This document shows, one piece after another, positions 32,990 through 43,900 of a stretch of 64,000 bases of DNA; the first letter of the stretch is position 1; every line of letters begins with the position of its first letter. The notes below the pieces were generated by a model. The model saw only the letters and a list, made by a program, of their open reading frames with translations. It made no database searches and had not been told where the DNA came from. The stretch covers positions 1,302,001-1,366,000 of the forward strand of contig CAWJFT010000001.1 in assembly GCA_963842235.1 (NCBI GenBank), written 5' to 3'. The stretch is from JACDAN01 sp963842235 (lineage in GTDB: Bacteria > Actinomycetota > Thermoleophilia > Gaiellales > Gaiellaceae). The position numbers and the translations under genes were made by a program.

Positions 32990-35900
32990 TCAGAAGCGGC
33001 GGGCGCGCTCGGCTGCGACCACGTTGCCCTTTCTGCGCGTAGAGCTGGAGCGCCTCCAGGACGACCGAGCCCGCGTCGCGCCCGTTTGTCCGCAGCACCT
33101 CCGCGAGATCCATCAGCGCGTCTCCGTGCAGAACCAGGAAGTCCGTCTCCGAGGCGAGCGCCACCGCCTCCCTCGCCAGGGCCTCGGCCGCCTCGGAGTC
33201 CCCTCGCCGGGCGAGCAGCTTCGCCCGCACCGCCCGCCACTGGACGCCCGCCGACAGGTCGTCCGGCGCGGTCGACCGCTCGCTCACCTCGCTCAACGCG
33301 AGCGCTCGCTCGTCGTGACCCTGCGCGTACAAGGCATCGGCGAGCTTCGCCGCCAGGTCGGGGAAGTTCTGGGTCTCGCCGATCTCGTCGAGAACGCCGT
33401 ACCCCCAGCTGAGCTCGCGCTCCGCCGCAGCGGGATCGCCCGCCAGCATCTCGACGATGCCGTAGGTCTCGGCGGCGGACGCCGCAGTGACTCGCAGCCC
33501 CAGCTCCTGCACGAGCGCCTTGTGGGCGGCCACGAACTCCCTCGCGTCGTCGAAGTCGCCCGCCATGGCGTTGAGACCCGCGAGCGCGCGCAGCGCCGAG
33601 GCCCGGATCCGCCGCTGCTGCTCCGGCTCCGCCAGGATCTCCTCGCAGACCCGGATCGCCTCCGGAACCGGCATCGGGCCGAAGAAGGCGGCGCCGACCG
33701 AGAGATTGAGGCTCTGCGCCTCCGTTCGGGCGTCGCCGGCACGCCTCGCGTAGTCGATCGCCCGCTCGAGCGCCTCGACCGTCGCCGCGGCCCGGCAGCG
33801 GAACCACGGCGCCCAGGCGAGAAACTCCCACGCCTTTGCCAGCAGGCGGTCGTCACCGGCCTCCTCGAACGTCTTCACGAGGGGCTCGGCTTCGCGGACG
33901 ATCTCCTCTGTCACCTGAGGATCGGTCAGGAGCCTGAGGCGCAGGCGAATGACATTCGCACGGGCCTCGAGCACCTGATCCCCGTCGGCAGCGGCCCGCT
34001 GGATCACCTCCTCGAGCACTTCCTCGGCGCGCTCGAAGTCGCCGGTCTCCCTCAATGCCTCGCCCAGGTCGGCGAGCAGCTCGACCCGTCCGGCCGCGCC
34101 GGGCTCGAGCAACGCAGAGGCACGTGAGAGCAGCGCGACGGCGGCGTGGAGGTCGCCCCGTTCGTAGGCGCGGCGGCCCGCCGCACCCAACCGGGTCGCA
34201 GCGCGTCTCGCAAGCGCCCGCCCCTCGGCGTCGACCGGCCCCAGCTCGGCCCTGTACAGGTGCGCCCGCTCGAGGTGGTAGCCGACGATCTCCTCCTCGC
34301 CACCTTGCTCCTCGAGCCAGTTCCCCGCACGCTCGTGCAGGTCGGCCCGCGCGAGCTTGGGCAGGGAGTCGTACGCGACCTCGAGCAGGAGCAGATGTCT
34401 GAAGCGAAAGGCCTCGTCCTGCACCGGCCGGAGCAGCTCGCGCCGAACGAGGCTCTCGAGGGCAGCCGCCGATCCCCGCCCATTCGTCCTTGGGGAAGAG
34501 CTCGACAAGCGCCGGCCGGCGGAACTCGCGCCCGATCACCGACGCGCGCTGGAGCACCGAGCGCTCGCCCGCCTCCAGCCGCTCGAGCCGCGCGGCGAGC
34601 AGCGCATGGATCGTGGGCGGCACGAGCAGCTCCGGGCCGTCGCCATGCTCCGACACCATCGCCAGCATCTGCTCGATGAAGAGCGGATTGCCCTCGGCGG
34701 CCGCGGCGATCCGGGCCCGAGTCTCGTCGTCCAGCTCGACGCCGCCGAGCTGGATCAGCTCGTCGCTCTCCCGATGCGAGAGCGGCTCCAGGACGACGGA
34801 GCCGATATTCGTGCGGCCGCCGACCAAGCGGGGCCGCTCGTCCACCACCTCCGGTCGGCCGAGACAAAGGAGCAGGATCGGGGAGCTGGTCGCCCACTCC
34901 GCGACGTGCTCGACGAGGTCGAGGAACGTGGGCTCGGCCCAGTGGACGTCCTCGATCACCACAACAAGTGGTCGCTCATGCGCAAGCGCCTCGAACAGCT
35001 TCCGCGTCGCCCAGAACGTCTCTTCGTTCGTGCTCGGCTTACCGTCGAGGCCAACCGCGCCGAGAACGCGCTCGGCGATCGCATCGGCCTCTTCGTGCTC
35101 CCCGAGCGCCTGCCCGAGGTCGCCGACGTCCTCGATGATCCCTCGGAGCGGCCAGAAGGTGATCCCTTCGCCGTAGGACGGGCAGTGACCCTGGAGGACG
35201 GTCGCCTCGCCACCCGCCGACAGGACCAGTTCGCGCCCGAGTCTCGACTTGCCGATCCCTGCGGCGCCGAGCACCGTGAAGAGCTGAGCGGCTCCGCCTT
35301 CAGCGGCGCGTTCGTAGGCTTGTCGAAGCTGAGCGAGCTCCACGACTCGGCCGATCAGCGGCGTCTCCAGCCGGCGGGCATAGCCGGGCGCTTCGGCCTC
35401 CAGCTCGAGTAGGCGCCACGCCGATCCGTGCCCCGTCGCCTTCAGCGCATCCGGATCGACGCGCTCGGCCCGCAGCGCGTCGTGCACGAGCTCCTCGGTC
35501 TGGTCGTCGAGCAGGATCTCGCCGGGGTCGGCAGCCTGCTGCAGCCGCGCGGCCACAGTCACCGCATCGCCCGCTACGAGCGTGTGGGCGGCCGTGTTCC
35601 CGGCCACCACCTCGCCGGTGTTGACGCCGGCACGCAGCGCGACCGGGACTTTCCAGTCACGTTCGAGCTCGAGGCTCAGGTCGCGAAGCGCGTCGCGGGC
35701 CTCGTTCGCCGCCCGCACCGCGCGCAGCGCGTCGTCCTCGTGGACTGCGGGCATGCCGAAGATCCCGATCACGCCGCCGGTCGTGGATGCCTCGGTGCTC
35801 GCGCCGTGCCGCTCGAGCACCTCGGTAACCGTCTCGACCGCGCGGGCCATGGGCCGGCGGAGCGTCTCCGGATCGTGCGGCCCGCCGAGGCTGAGCACAT

Positions 35901-36726
35901 CCGCCGCGACGACCGAGACCGTCTTCCGGATCTCGGCCCCCGCAGGCGCCTCCTCCCGCGGGGGCGCCAGCTCCTCCCCAGGCCCGAGCTCGAGCGCAGG
36001 ATCGTGCATGAGCACCGCCCGCTCCAGCCGCTGCAGCGCGCGACCGGGCTCGAGCCCGAGCTCCTCCACGAGCACCTCGCGCGTCTCGTGGTAGACGCGC
36101 AGCGCCTCGGCCTGGCGGCCCGAGCGGTAGAGGGCGACCATGAGCTGGGCCCGGAGTCGCTCGCGCAAAGGATGCTGCGCGACGAGCGCCTCCAGTTCCG
36201 CGACGAGCTCGGCGTGCCGGCCGGTCGCAAGCTCCGCCTCGATCCGATCCTCGGTCGCGGCCAGACGCAGCTCCTCGAGCCTCGCCGACTCGGCCCGCGC
36301 AAAGGGCGCGTCGCTGAAGTCCACGAGCGCCGGCCCGCGCCAGAGGCCGACCGCGTCCCGCAGCTGCTCCGCTGCCTCCGACGCCGTGCCACCAGCAAGG
36401 TCGGCCCGCGCCTCCTCGACCATTCGCTCGAACCGATCGGCGTCCAGCTCCTCGGGCTCGACGCGGAGCAGGTAGCCCGGGCTGCGAGTGACGAGCAGAT
36501 CGGGCTCCAGCAGCTTGCGCAGCTGCGAGACGCTGTTCTGGACGATCTTCCCGGCCGTTGGCGGAGGATCGCCCTGCCAGAGCTCGTCGATCAGGCGATC
36601 GCTCGAGACGATCTCGTTTGCATGCAAGAGGAGGACCGCCAGCAGCTCTCGCTGGCGCGCGCCGCGCAACGGCACTTGCCGATCTCCCGCGCGGACCTCG
36701 AGGGGACCGAGGATCCGGTAATCCAT
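32990..36726 (-). CDS. SARP/BTAD regulator with cyclase-like, ATPase and TPR domains (frameshifted)
   Basis: The corrected product is about 1,245 residues. Residues 1-240 are an OmpR-type DNA-binding domain followed by a bacterial transcriptional activation domain (DYRILGPLEVRAGDRQVPLRG, then LVEELGLEPGRALQRLE). Residues 270-420 resemble a class III nucleotide cyclase (GVNTGEVVAGNTAAHTLVAGD). From about 455 comes an AAA/STAND ATPase with Walker A GAAGIGKSRLGR and Walker B VVVIEDVHW, then TPR-like repeats. The frame shifts near 34475-34490 (after PKDEWAGI) and again near 33035, where one extra G in AAAGGGC hides the ending NVVAAERARRF. It probably controls a secondary or stress programme. Confidence 0.87.
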
Positions 36727-36741
36727 CTCGTCTCCCTGGGG

Positions 36742-36766
36742 AAATTACCGGCGGTTTACCGGTAAA
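36742..36766. promoter_or_regulatory. Direct-repeat operator and -10 box before the SARP regulator
   Basis: TTACCGG occurs at 36745-36751 and again at 36756-36762, exactly 11 bases apart with a 4-base spacer. That spacing is the published architecture of SARP binding sites (heptamers every 11 bases). The second copy lies inside a perfect palindrome TTTACCGGTAAA (36755-36766). A minus-strand TAATTT -10 box at 36747-36742 overlaps the repeat. Autoregulation of the SARP gene is the natural reading. Confidence 0.5.
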
Positions 36767-36793
36767 TGGGTGGTGAAGGCGATCATCCCGCCC

Positions 36794-36991
36794 ATGACGA
36801 CGGAAACCATCCAATACGCTTTGGAACGCCGCCAAGGCGACGTCGACGTGTCGGAAGCGCTGCTCGCGCTGCGCCATCTTGTCGGCGTCATCTCGTTGGA
36901 GACCGGCGAAACGCCGCGCTCCATCCTGGATGACGAATTCAAGAAGGCGCCGAGCGACGAGTTCTGGCGCGCCACGATCGGCGCCCGCTGA
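36794..36991 (+). CDS. Small protein divergent from the SARP regulator, function unknown
   Basis: The 65-residue protein starts MTTETIQYALERRQGDVDVS and is amphipathic and charged, with a helical centre (SEALLALRHLVGVISLE) and no cysteine. A GTG eight codons earlier (36770) is an alternative start. It shares the intergenic region and the TTACCGG repeats with the SARP gene, so co-regulation is plausible. I recognise no family. Confidence 0.55.
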   Translation: MTTETIQYALERRQGDVDVSEALLALRHLVGVISLETGETPRSILDDEFKKAPSDEFWRATIGAR

Positions 36992-37000
36992 GGGAAAGCA

Positions 37001-37084
37001 TGAGCCCTGTGGGAGTGGCCGCAGCTCCTGGCAGGGCTCACCTATAGTCGGCGGCGGGGGGCGCCACAAGGCCCTCCGCCGCCG
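37001..37084. terminator. Two strong hairpins between a small gene (+) and the S8 protease (-)
   Basis: Hairpin 1: TGAGCCCTG (37001-37009) pairs with CAGGGCTCA (37032-37040), 9 base pairs. Hairpin 2: 37049-37062 pairs with 37071-37084, 14 base pairs including one G-U, around an 8-base loop. They follow the small plus-strand gene at 36991. A further hairpin at 37093-37116 overlaps the protease stop codon. Together they probably terminate both converging transcripts. Confidence 0.5.
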
Positions 37085-37111
37085 CTCTCCCCACTGTCCG
37101 CCGTTTGGCGG

Positions 37112-39872
37112 TCAGTTCTTGCGAATCCAGTAGCCGCCTTCTGGCCTGACGTCGTCTTGCGCCTGGCTCCCCCACGCGACCGAGCCCCACGCCACCGAGC
37201 CCCAGGCGACCGACCCCCAGGCCACTGATCCCCACGCAACCGAGCCCCAGGCAACCGAGCCCCAGGCCACGGAGCCCCACGCCGCCGATCCCCACGCAGC
37301 CGAGCCCCAGGCGGCGCTGGCCCACGCCGGGTCAGCCTCTACCGCGCTCGTCCAGCTCTCGGCGTTGAAGCCGGGCGTTGGGTCGTTGACGACGAAGGGA
37401 GCGAGCGCCTCGTTTGCATTCGGCGGGTCAGTGGCTGCCGCGGCTGCCGCGACGTTCACGGCGCCGACTCCCACGGAGCGTTCCCGCGCGCGTGGAAGCG
37501 GCTCGGCGGTCAGCATCAGCGCGCCCTTGACCTGATCCGGCGTCCACGCAGGATGGGCAGCGAGCAGGTTCGCTGCGCTCCCAGCCACGATCGGCGCAGC
37601 CAGCGAGGTTCCGGAGAGCTGTAGATAGCCGGGCTCGACAATGCGCTCCGGGCGCTCCTGCGCCAGCTTCGCGTCGGCGGAGACGGCGGCCGCGATGTAC
37701 CGGCCCGGAGCAACGACCTCCGGCTTGGCGAAGCCGTCGCGCGTATAGCCCCAGGCCGACCACGGCGCCGCGACATCGTCTCGCTGCGTGAACGTGCCTT
37801 TCGTGTCGGTCGCGCCGACCGTGAGCACGAACGGGTCGTTGCCGGGCGCGAACGCAACTGCGCTCTCGTCGCCGTCCGTGGCGTAGTTCCCGGCCGCCGC
37901 GACCACGACGACACCGCTCAGCCACAGCCGTTCGACCGCCTTGTCGAGCGGGTCCGACACGAGACTGGCGAGCGTGCTCCCGTGCAGCGAGAAGTTGGCG
38001 ACGCGGATGTTCAGCCGCTCGTGGTTTTCGTAGATCCAGTCGGCGGCGGCGATGACGTCGCTGACATTCGCGACGCCGTCGTCATCGAGCACGTCGAGCG
38101 AGACGAGCTTCGCGTTCGGAGCGGCGCCGACGTAGCCCTCGGCCTGCCCCGCCGCCACGCTCGCCACCGCCGTTCCGTGGCCGTAGCCGTCGCCCGGCTG
38201 GTTGTCCGGGCGAGAGGCGAGCGTGACCTGCTCGATCACACGGCCACCGAAATCGGCCCGGCCCGCGTCGATGCCGGAGTCGACGATCGCGATCGTCGGC
38301 GGCTCCGACTGCTCTGGGAGCTCCGCGACGCGTGAAACGTACGGCCACTGCTGCTTGAACCGCGGGGACGGCTCGGGGATCGCAGTCACAACTTCCGAGG
38401 GCTCCGAGCGAGCGACATCCTCGCCCCCGAGCCCCCTCGCGGTCACTGCGACTCGAAGCGTTCCCGCGGCGTCTGCGGCGACCGGCGTGTAAGCGGCCTG
38501 CGTCGCGCCGTCGATGTCGACGCAGCTCGCACCGTGGACGTCGCAGCGCTGCCACTGGTGCCCGAACTCGAAGGGCCCGGTGCCCTCCCAGACGCCGTTT
38601 GCGGCGCTGAGCTCCTGACCCTCCTCGCTGATTCCGACGATGGACGGGTGGAGAAGTAATCACCGGCGGCCGCGCCGTGACAGGCTGGGTGAACGCCGAG
38701 GCGGAGTCCGTCGATTGCCCATCCGCGGTCGTCGTCACCAATACACGGAGGCTCGACCCGAGATCCTCTGCCGTCGGCCGATAGCCGTGGCTGTCCGTTC
38801 CGACGATGTCCGTGCACCCGGCGTTATGTCCTTGCACTTCAATCGTTGAAAGCGGTCGGTCGAAGATCGCCACGCCATCGACGGCATCGGCGATCGTCAC
38901 ATCCTTGTCCGGGTCCCCCAACGCGCCTGTCAGCGGCGCAGACCCGATCTGAACGCCGTCGCGATAGAGCCGGAGCGTGGACCCGTCCCAAGTCGCGGCG
39001 ATGTGCTCCCATGCTCCGAGGGTCGGCGCGACGGACGTGAGCACGCGGCTCGCCTGCTTTCCGGCGATGACGCTGTAGTGCCCATCGGCGTCGAGATAGA
39101 GCTTGAAGCCGCCGGTCGGCCCGGTCCACCACTGCAATGGAGAGCGCCAGCGGGCAATCAGCACTCGATCCTTCTGGGGCTCAGCAAGCTTCACCCAGCC
39201 TTCAGTCGAGAACTTGGACGTCGAGCCGAGATCCAACGGACGTGTCACATCTCCTTGGCGCTCGCCGAGGTCCCAGTACTTGAGCGGAGAGCCGGCGAGC
39301 ACAGCCTCGGAGAAGCCGGCGCGGCTGCAGCGCTGCCACTGGAAAGAGTAGTTCGGTGTTCCGGGCCCGGTCCAGGCGGCCGGAACCGCAGTGAGCGATA
39401 CGCCGGGTTCGGCCCGCCCCGTCACAGTCGGCACCTCCCCGGCCGGCTGAGGCGCCGTCTCGACCGGCGGCGGCTCTTCAGCCGCGGCCACCTGCGTGTC
39501 ACGCGTGATGACCAGCGGGTCGGAGCTCTGCGCGAGCGAAACGATCTCGCTCCCGGTCAGCGTCGCGGCGACCGCCGGAACGGTCTCGAAGCTCTGGGTC
39601 ACGGCCGTGTCGTCGGGCGCGAGGCTCTCCACGTCCTCGGCGACGACCTCGCTGTCCGTCTCGCCCTGGACGATGACCTTGAACTCCGAGCCCGGATTGG
39701 CCTGCGCGGCGTCGAGGAGCGCCGGCGCGATGGTCGTCTCAGCCTCGGGATCGGCGCCGGCTGTCAGCGGTGCGCCGAGAGCACACACGCACACCAGCAA
39801 CAGGCCCACGCGGAGCCAGACCCGGAGGGAGGTCGAGTTGCGACTGGGTCGGCGCGGCTGGACGGCGTTCAT
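37112..39872 (-). CDS. Secreted S8 (subtilisin-like) protease with LamG domain and AWGS repeats (frameshifted)
   Basis: The corrected product is about 920 residues. Order: Sec signal peptide (LRVWLRVGLLLVCVCALGAP), pro-region, a concanavalin/LamG-like domain (STEGWVKL...GAWEHIAATWDGSTLRLYRDG), Ig-like sequence, then the S8 catalytic domain with Asp (IAIVDSGIDAGRADFGG), His (GYGHGTAVASVAAG) and Ser (LSGTSLAAPIVAG). It ends in ten AWGS pentapeptides. The frame breaks near 38625-38640, after ITSPP; one extra base hides IVGISEEGQELSAANGVWEG. It degrades or processes extracellular protein. A large hairpin lies in its 5' leader. Confidence 0.9.
37166..37315 (-). repeat. Ten tandem 15-base repeats coding (A/V)AWGS
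   Basis: Ten copies of a 15-base unit (plus-strand form close to CCGAGCCCCACGCCA) code for three AAWGS and seven VAWGS pentapeptides near the protease C-terminus. The units differ at silent sites, so they are not a very recent expansion. Trp every fifth residue suggests a repetitive surface or binding tail. Confidence 0.85.
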
Positions 39873-39893
39873 GGGGAGAGATCCGCCTATGGG

Positions 39894-39950
39894 GCCCGGG
39901 CGCGTGGTTTGCCGCCATTGGGGGAAACTTCCCTCACCACGCGACCGGGC
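39894..39950 (-). promoter_or_regulatory. Structured leader element before the S8 protease
   Basis: A 14-base-pair stem interrupted by one G-A mismatch (39894-39908 with 39936-39950) closes a 27-base loop that contains a smaller GGGGAAACTTCCC hairpin. It ends 21 bases before the protease ATG, so on the minus strand it would form in the mRNA leader. It could be an RNA regulatory element, or a terminator shared with the divergent gene. Confidence 0.45.
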
Positions 39951-40017
39951 AGGCTGACGTGGACGATCTCACCCCGGCCGCCCGACCGCTACTGACCTTT
40001 CGGCTAGGTTCGAGCGC

Positions 40018-40584
40018 GTGCGGTCGCTGCTCGACGAGGTCATGCCGGAGTACGACGTGCACGAGGTGCACGAGCTCTGGGTTCCGGCCGGGCCGGAACC
40101 GGCGTACGAGGCGGTCATGGCCGTGACCGCAAACGAAGTCAGGCTCTTTGGGCCGCTGATGAGCCTGCGAGCGGTTCCCTCGCGGCTGCGGGGGAGACCC
40201 ACGAGTCGCGATGCGCGCGCACCGGTGCTGACGGGGATGCTCAAGGCCGGCTTCGTGGATCTCGGTGCAGAGCCGGGCTCAGAGGTCGTCGTAGGCGCCG
40301 TCGGTCGCTTCTGGAGCCCGACTGGAAACCTCCCGCTGCGTACGGTCCGCACGCGGGAGGATTTCAAGGTGTTCGCTGAGCCGGGCTACTCCAAGGCGGC
40401 GATGAACTTCTCCGTCGAGCCCCAGCGCGAGGGAAGCCTCCTCAGAACGGAGACGCGAATCGTCGGCACGGATGCCGAGGCGACCAGGAAGTTCCGCCGC
40501 TACTGGTGGTTGATCGGCTGGGCCAGCGCCGCGATCAGGCGCAGCTGGCTCAAAGCGATCCGCCGGCGGGTGTCAGTCGCCTGA
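40018..40584 (+). CDS. Conserved protein, probable SRPBCC/START-like fold, function unknown
   Basis: The 188-residue protein has a conserved core: FGPLMSLRAVPSRL, LKAGFVDLGAEPGSEVVVGA, GYSKAAMNFSVE and LLRTETRIVGTDAEATRKFRR. Alternating beta-like strands followed by a basic C-terminal helix (RYWWLIGWASAAIRRSWLK) resemble SRPBCC-type ligand-binding proteins. No signal peptide is present. The start is GTG. It overlaps the holin-like gene by 12 bases at the 3' end. Confidence 0.65.
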   Translation: MRSLLDEVMPEYDVHEVHELWVPAGPEPAYEAVMAVTANEVRLFGPLMSLRAVPSRLRGRPTSRDARAPVLTGMLKAGFVDLGAEPGSEVVVGAVGRFWSPTGNLPLRTVRTREDFKVFAEPGYSKAAMNFSVEPQREGSLLRTETRIVGTDAEATRKFRRYWWLIGWASAAIRRSWLKAIRRRVSVA

Positions 40585-40941
40585 CACGGTGTCGAACAGG
40601 GTGTACAGCACCCAGTTCACGAGCGACACGACGATCGTCGCGCCGATGTACGTCCAGAACCCGTCGATCGAGAAGTTCGGCGCGATCCACTCGGCCAGCG
40701 CGAGCATCGCGATGTTGAGCAGGAAGTAGAAGAGGCCGAGCGTCAGGACGATCAGCGGGAACGTCAGGACCGTGAGAATGGGCTTGAGGATCGCGTTCGC
40801 GATCCCGAGCACCGCGGCGCCGAACAGGAGCGAGCCCCAGCGACCGATCTCGACGCCGTCGAAGAGCCAGTCGATGACGAGCAGGGCGACGATGTTGACG
40901 CCCCAGCCGATGAGCGCGCCGAGTACGAGCCCGCGACGCAT
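40573..40941 (-). CDS. Phage-holin-4 family membrane protein (DUF360)
   Basis: The 122-residue protein has four hydrophobic segments and the family pattern GIANAILKPILTVLTFPLIV, followed by LGLFYFLLNIAMLALAEWI. Despite the family name these are common chromosomal membrane proteins of unknown role. It lies 19 bases upstream of dnaE on the other side of its stop and converges with the preceding gene. Confidence 0.82.
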   Translation of the reverse strand: MRRGLVLGALIGWGVNIVALLVIDWLFDGVEIGRWGSLLFGAAVLGIANAILKPILTVLTFPLIVLTLGLFYFLLNIAMLALAEWIAPNFSIDGFWTYIGATIVVSLVNWVLYTLFDTVSGD

Positions 40942-40960
40942 GCGCGGCAGTATGTCAGCG

Positions 40961-43900
40961 TCAGAGGACGGCGGTTTCGCCCAGGAGCGCCTTCACCTCG
41001 CCGAAGAAGGCAGGGCTCGGCTTGACCCGATGGCCCGGCAGCTCCAGCAGCTTGGGCCCTAGCGACGTGTCCACGTCGACGACCACGGGGATCTCACCCG
41101 GGAACCCCTCGAGGATCGCCTTGAGCTCGCCGATGAGACCCGCCGGCGCCGTCCGGGCATCGACGCGCAGCCGCACCTCCTTCGCCTCCTGCGCGGCCTC
41201 GAACGCCGTCACCTCCATCGCGATCAGCTTCGTCTCGCCCTCCTGCTTGTGGTCGACCCGGCCCTTGACGACGAGGATCGAGTCGGCGGTCAAGAGCTCC
41301 CGCGACTGCACGTAGACGGAGTTGAAGACGACGACCTCGGCGCTGCCGGTGAGGTCGTCGAGCCGCGCGAACACCATGGGGTCGCCCTTGCGCGTCGTCA
41401 GGTGCTTGAGCGCGCCGACGATGCCGCCGACCGTGACGATCTCGCCGTCGCGCCGGGCGGGAACCTCCGCCAGTCTCGTGTCGGTCTTCCGCGCCAGCTG
41501 CTCCTTCACCGCGGTCAGCGGATGCTCCGAGACGTAGAGGCCCAGCGACTCCTTCTCCATGCGCAGAAGATCGTTCTTCTCGTACTCCTCGGTCGAGATC
41601 GGCGGGTGCTCGACCTCGAACATCGACTCCTGGCCGAAGAACAGATCCTCCTGCCGCCTCGCGCCCGATCCGAGCGCCGCGTCGAGCGCCTCGAGCATCC
41701 CCTTCCGAGACGCGCCCGTGGAGTCGAGCGCGCCGCAGAGGATCAGCGACTCGAGCGCGCGCTTGTTGAGGACCGTGGTCGGGACGCGCTCGGTGACCTC
41801 CCAGAGCGATCCGAACGACCCGCCGTTTTCGCGCGCCGCGACAATCGCCGCGGCTGCCCCCTCCCCGACGTTCTTTACGGCATTGAGCCCGAAGCGGATC
41901 TTTCCCTCCACGACGGCGAAGTCCGTTTGGGACATGTTCACGTCGGGCGGCTCGACCTCGATCCCCATCTCGGCACAGGCGTTCACGTAGAGCGGCACGC
42001 GGTCCTTGGTGTTCATCACGGACGAGATCAGCGAGGCCATGTACTCGCAGGGGTAGTTGGCCTTCAGCCAGGCGGTCCGGTAGGCGATCAGCGCGTAGCC
42101 GGCCGAGTGCGATTTGTTGAACGAGTAATCCTGCGACTGCTCCGTGTCCTTCCAGAGCTGCGTCGCCACCTGGTGCGAGACGCCGTTCTGAGCGCAGCCC
42201 TCGAGGAACTTCTCCTTCAGCGAAGCCATCAGCGAGTGGATCTTCTTGCCGATCGCCTTGCGGAGATCGTCCGCCTCGGCCGGTGAGAAGCCGGCGATCT
42301 GCTTGGCGATCTCCATGTACTGCTCTTGGTACACGGCTATTCCGTACGTGGCCGAAAGGATCGGTTTGAGGCGCTCGTCGATGAAACTGACCTGTTCGAG
42401 CCCGTTCTTCCGCTTCGCGTAAGCCGGGATGTAGCCCATCGGGCCCGGCCGGTAGAGGGCGACGAGGGCGATCAGGTCCTCGAACTGGGTCGGACGCACC
42501 TGCTTCAGCGCCTCGCGCATGCCCGACCCCTCGAACTGGAAGACGCCCATCGCGTCCCCGCGCGCGAGCATCTCGAACGTCTTCTTGTCGTCGAGCGGGA
42601 TCTTCTCGTTCGAGAGCCCGCCGACGAGCTGGTACGTCTTCTCGATCACGTCGAGGTTGCGCAGGCCGAGGAAGTCCATCTTCAGGAGGCCGAGCGCCTC
42701 GACGTCCCACATCCCGAACTGCGTCACGACCTCCTCGCCCTCGCCCTTGCGCTGGAGCGGGACGTAGTCGGTCAGCGGCCGGTCGCCGATGACGACGCCG
42801 GCGGCGTGGATCGAGTCGTTGCGGACGAGCCCTTCCAGCGGCTTCGCGAGATCGACGATCTCGCGGACGAGCGGGTCGCCGTCGTACGCCTGCTTCAGCT
42901 CGGCGCCCGGCTTGAGGCAGTCGTCGAGGTAGACCTTCGGGCCCTCCGGAATCAGCTTCGCGATCCGGTCGACCGTGCCGTATGGGATCTCGAGCACGCG
43001 GCCGGCGTCGCGGACGGCGGCGCGGGCGAGCATCGTGCCGAAGGTGATGATCTGCGCGACCCGGTCGCGCCCGTACTTCTCGGCCACGTAGTTGATGACA
43101 CGGTCGCGCCCGGCGACTGCGAAGTCGATGTCCATGTCGGGCATGGACTTGCGGCCCGGGTTGAGGAAGCGCTCGAAAAGCAGGTCGTAGCGCATCGGAT
43201 CGACGTCGGTGATCTCGAGCGAGTAGGCGGCGAGCGAGCCGGCGGCTGACCCGCGGCCCGGCCCAACCTGGATCCCGTTCTGACGCGCGAAGCGGACGAA
43301 GTCCCAGACGATCAGGAAGTAGTCGGCGAAGCCCATCTCCTTGATCGTCTTGAGCTCGAAGCGAAGGCGGTCGTTGAGCTCCGGCGTGACCTGGCCGTAG
43401 CGCTTTTGCAGGCCTTTTTCGCAGAGCTCGGCCAGGTAGTCGAACGCGTCGCGGCCCTCGGGAGTCGGGTACTTGGGGAGGCGGATCTCGCCGAGCTGGA
43501 TCTCGACGTTCAGGCGCTCGGCGATCTCGAGCGTCATCCGCAGGGCCTCGGCGTGGTCTGCGAAGTCCTTCGCCATCTCCGCCGGGGACTTGAAGTAGAA
43601 CTGGTCGGTGTCGAACTTCCAACGCCCGGGGTTCTTCAGCGAGTCGCCGGACTGGATGCAGAGCAGCGCCTCGTGCGCCTTCGCGTCCGCGTGGTCCAGG
43701 TAGTGGACGTCGCCCGTCGCGACGAGCGGCAGGCCTGCCTGCTCGGCCAGCTTCGCGAGCTGCGGATTGATGCGCGCCTGCTCCGCGAGGCCGGCGTTCT
43801 GGATCTCGACGTAGACGTTGTCGCGGCCGAAGACCTGCGTCAGGCGGTCGAGGTCTGAGGCGGCGTCCTTCGGCCGGCTCTCCTCGAGCGCGCGGGAAAC

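Noticed and set aside
37166..37315. Regular 15-base repeats that could be taken for a CRISPR array or satellite
   Set aside because: Units are contiguous without spacers and in frame with a protease, coding AWGS pentapeptides.
41249..43858. Long plus-strand open frames opposite dnaE (about 345, 307 and 150 residues)
   Set aside because: They are Arg/Leu/Val-rich shadows of the high-GC dnaE codons, with no family resemblance, while dnaE is intact on the minus strand.
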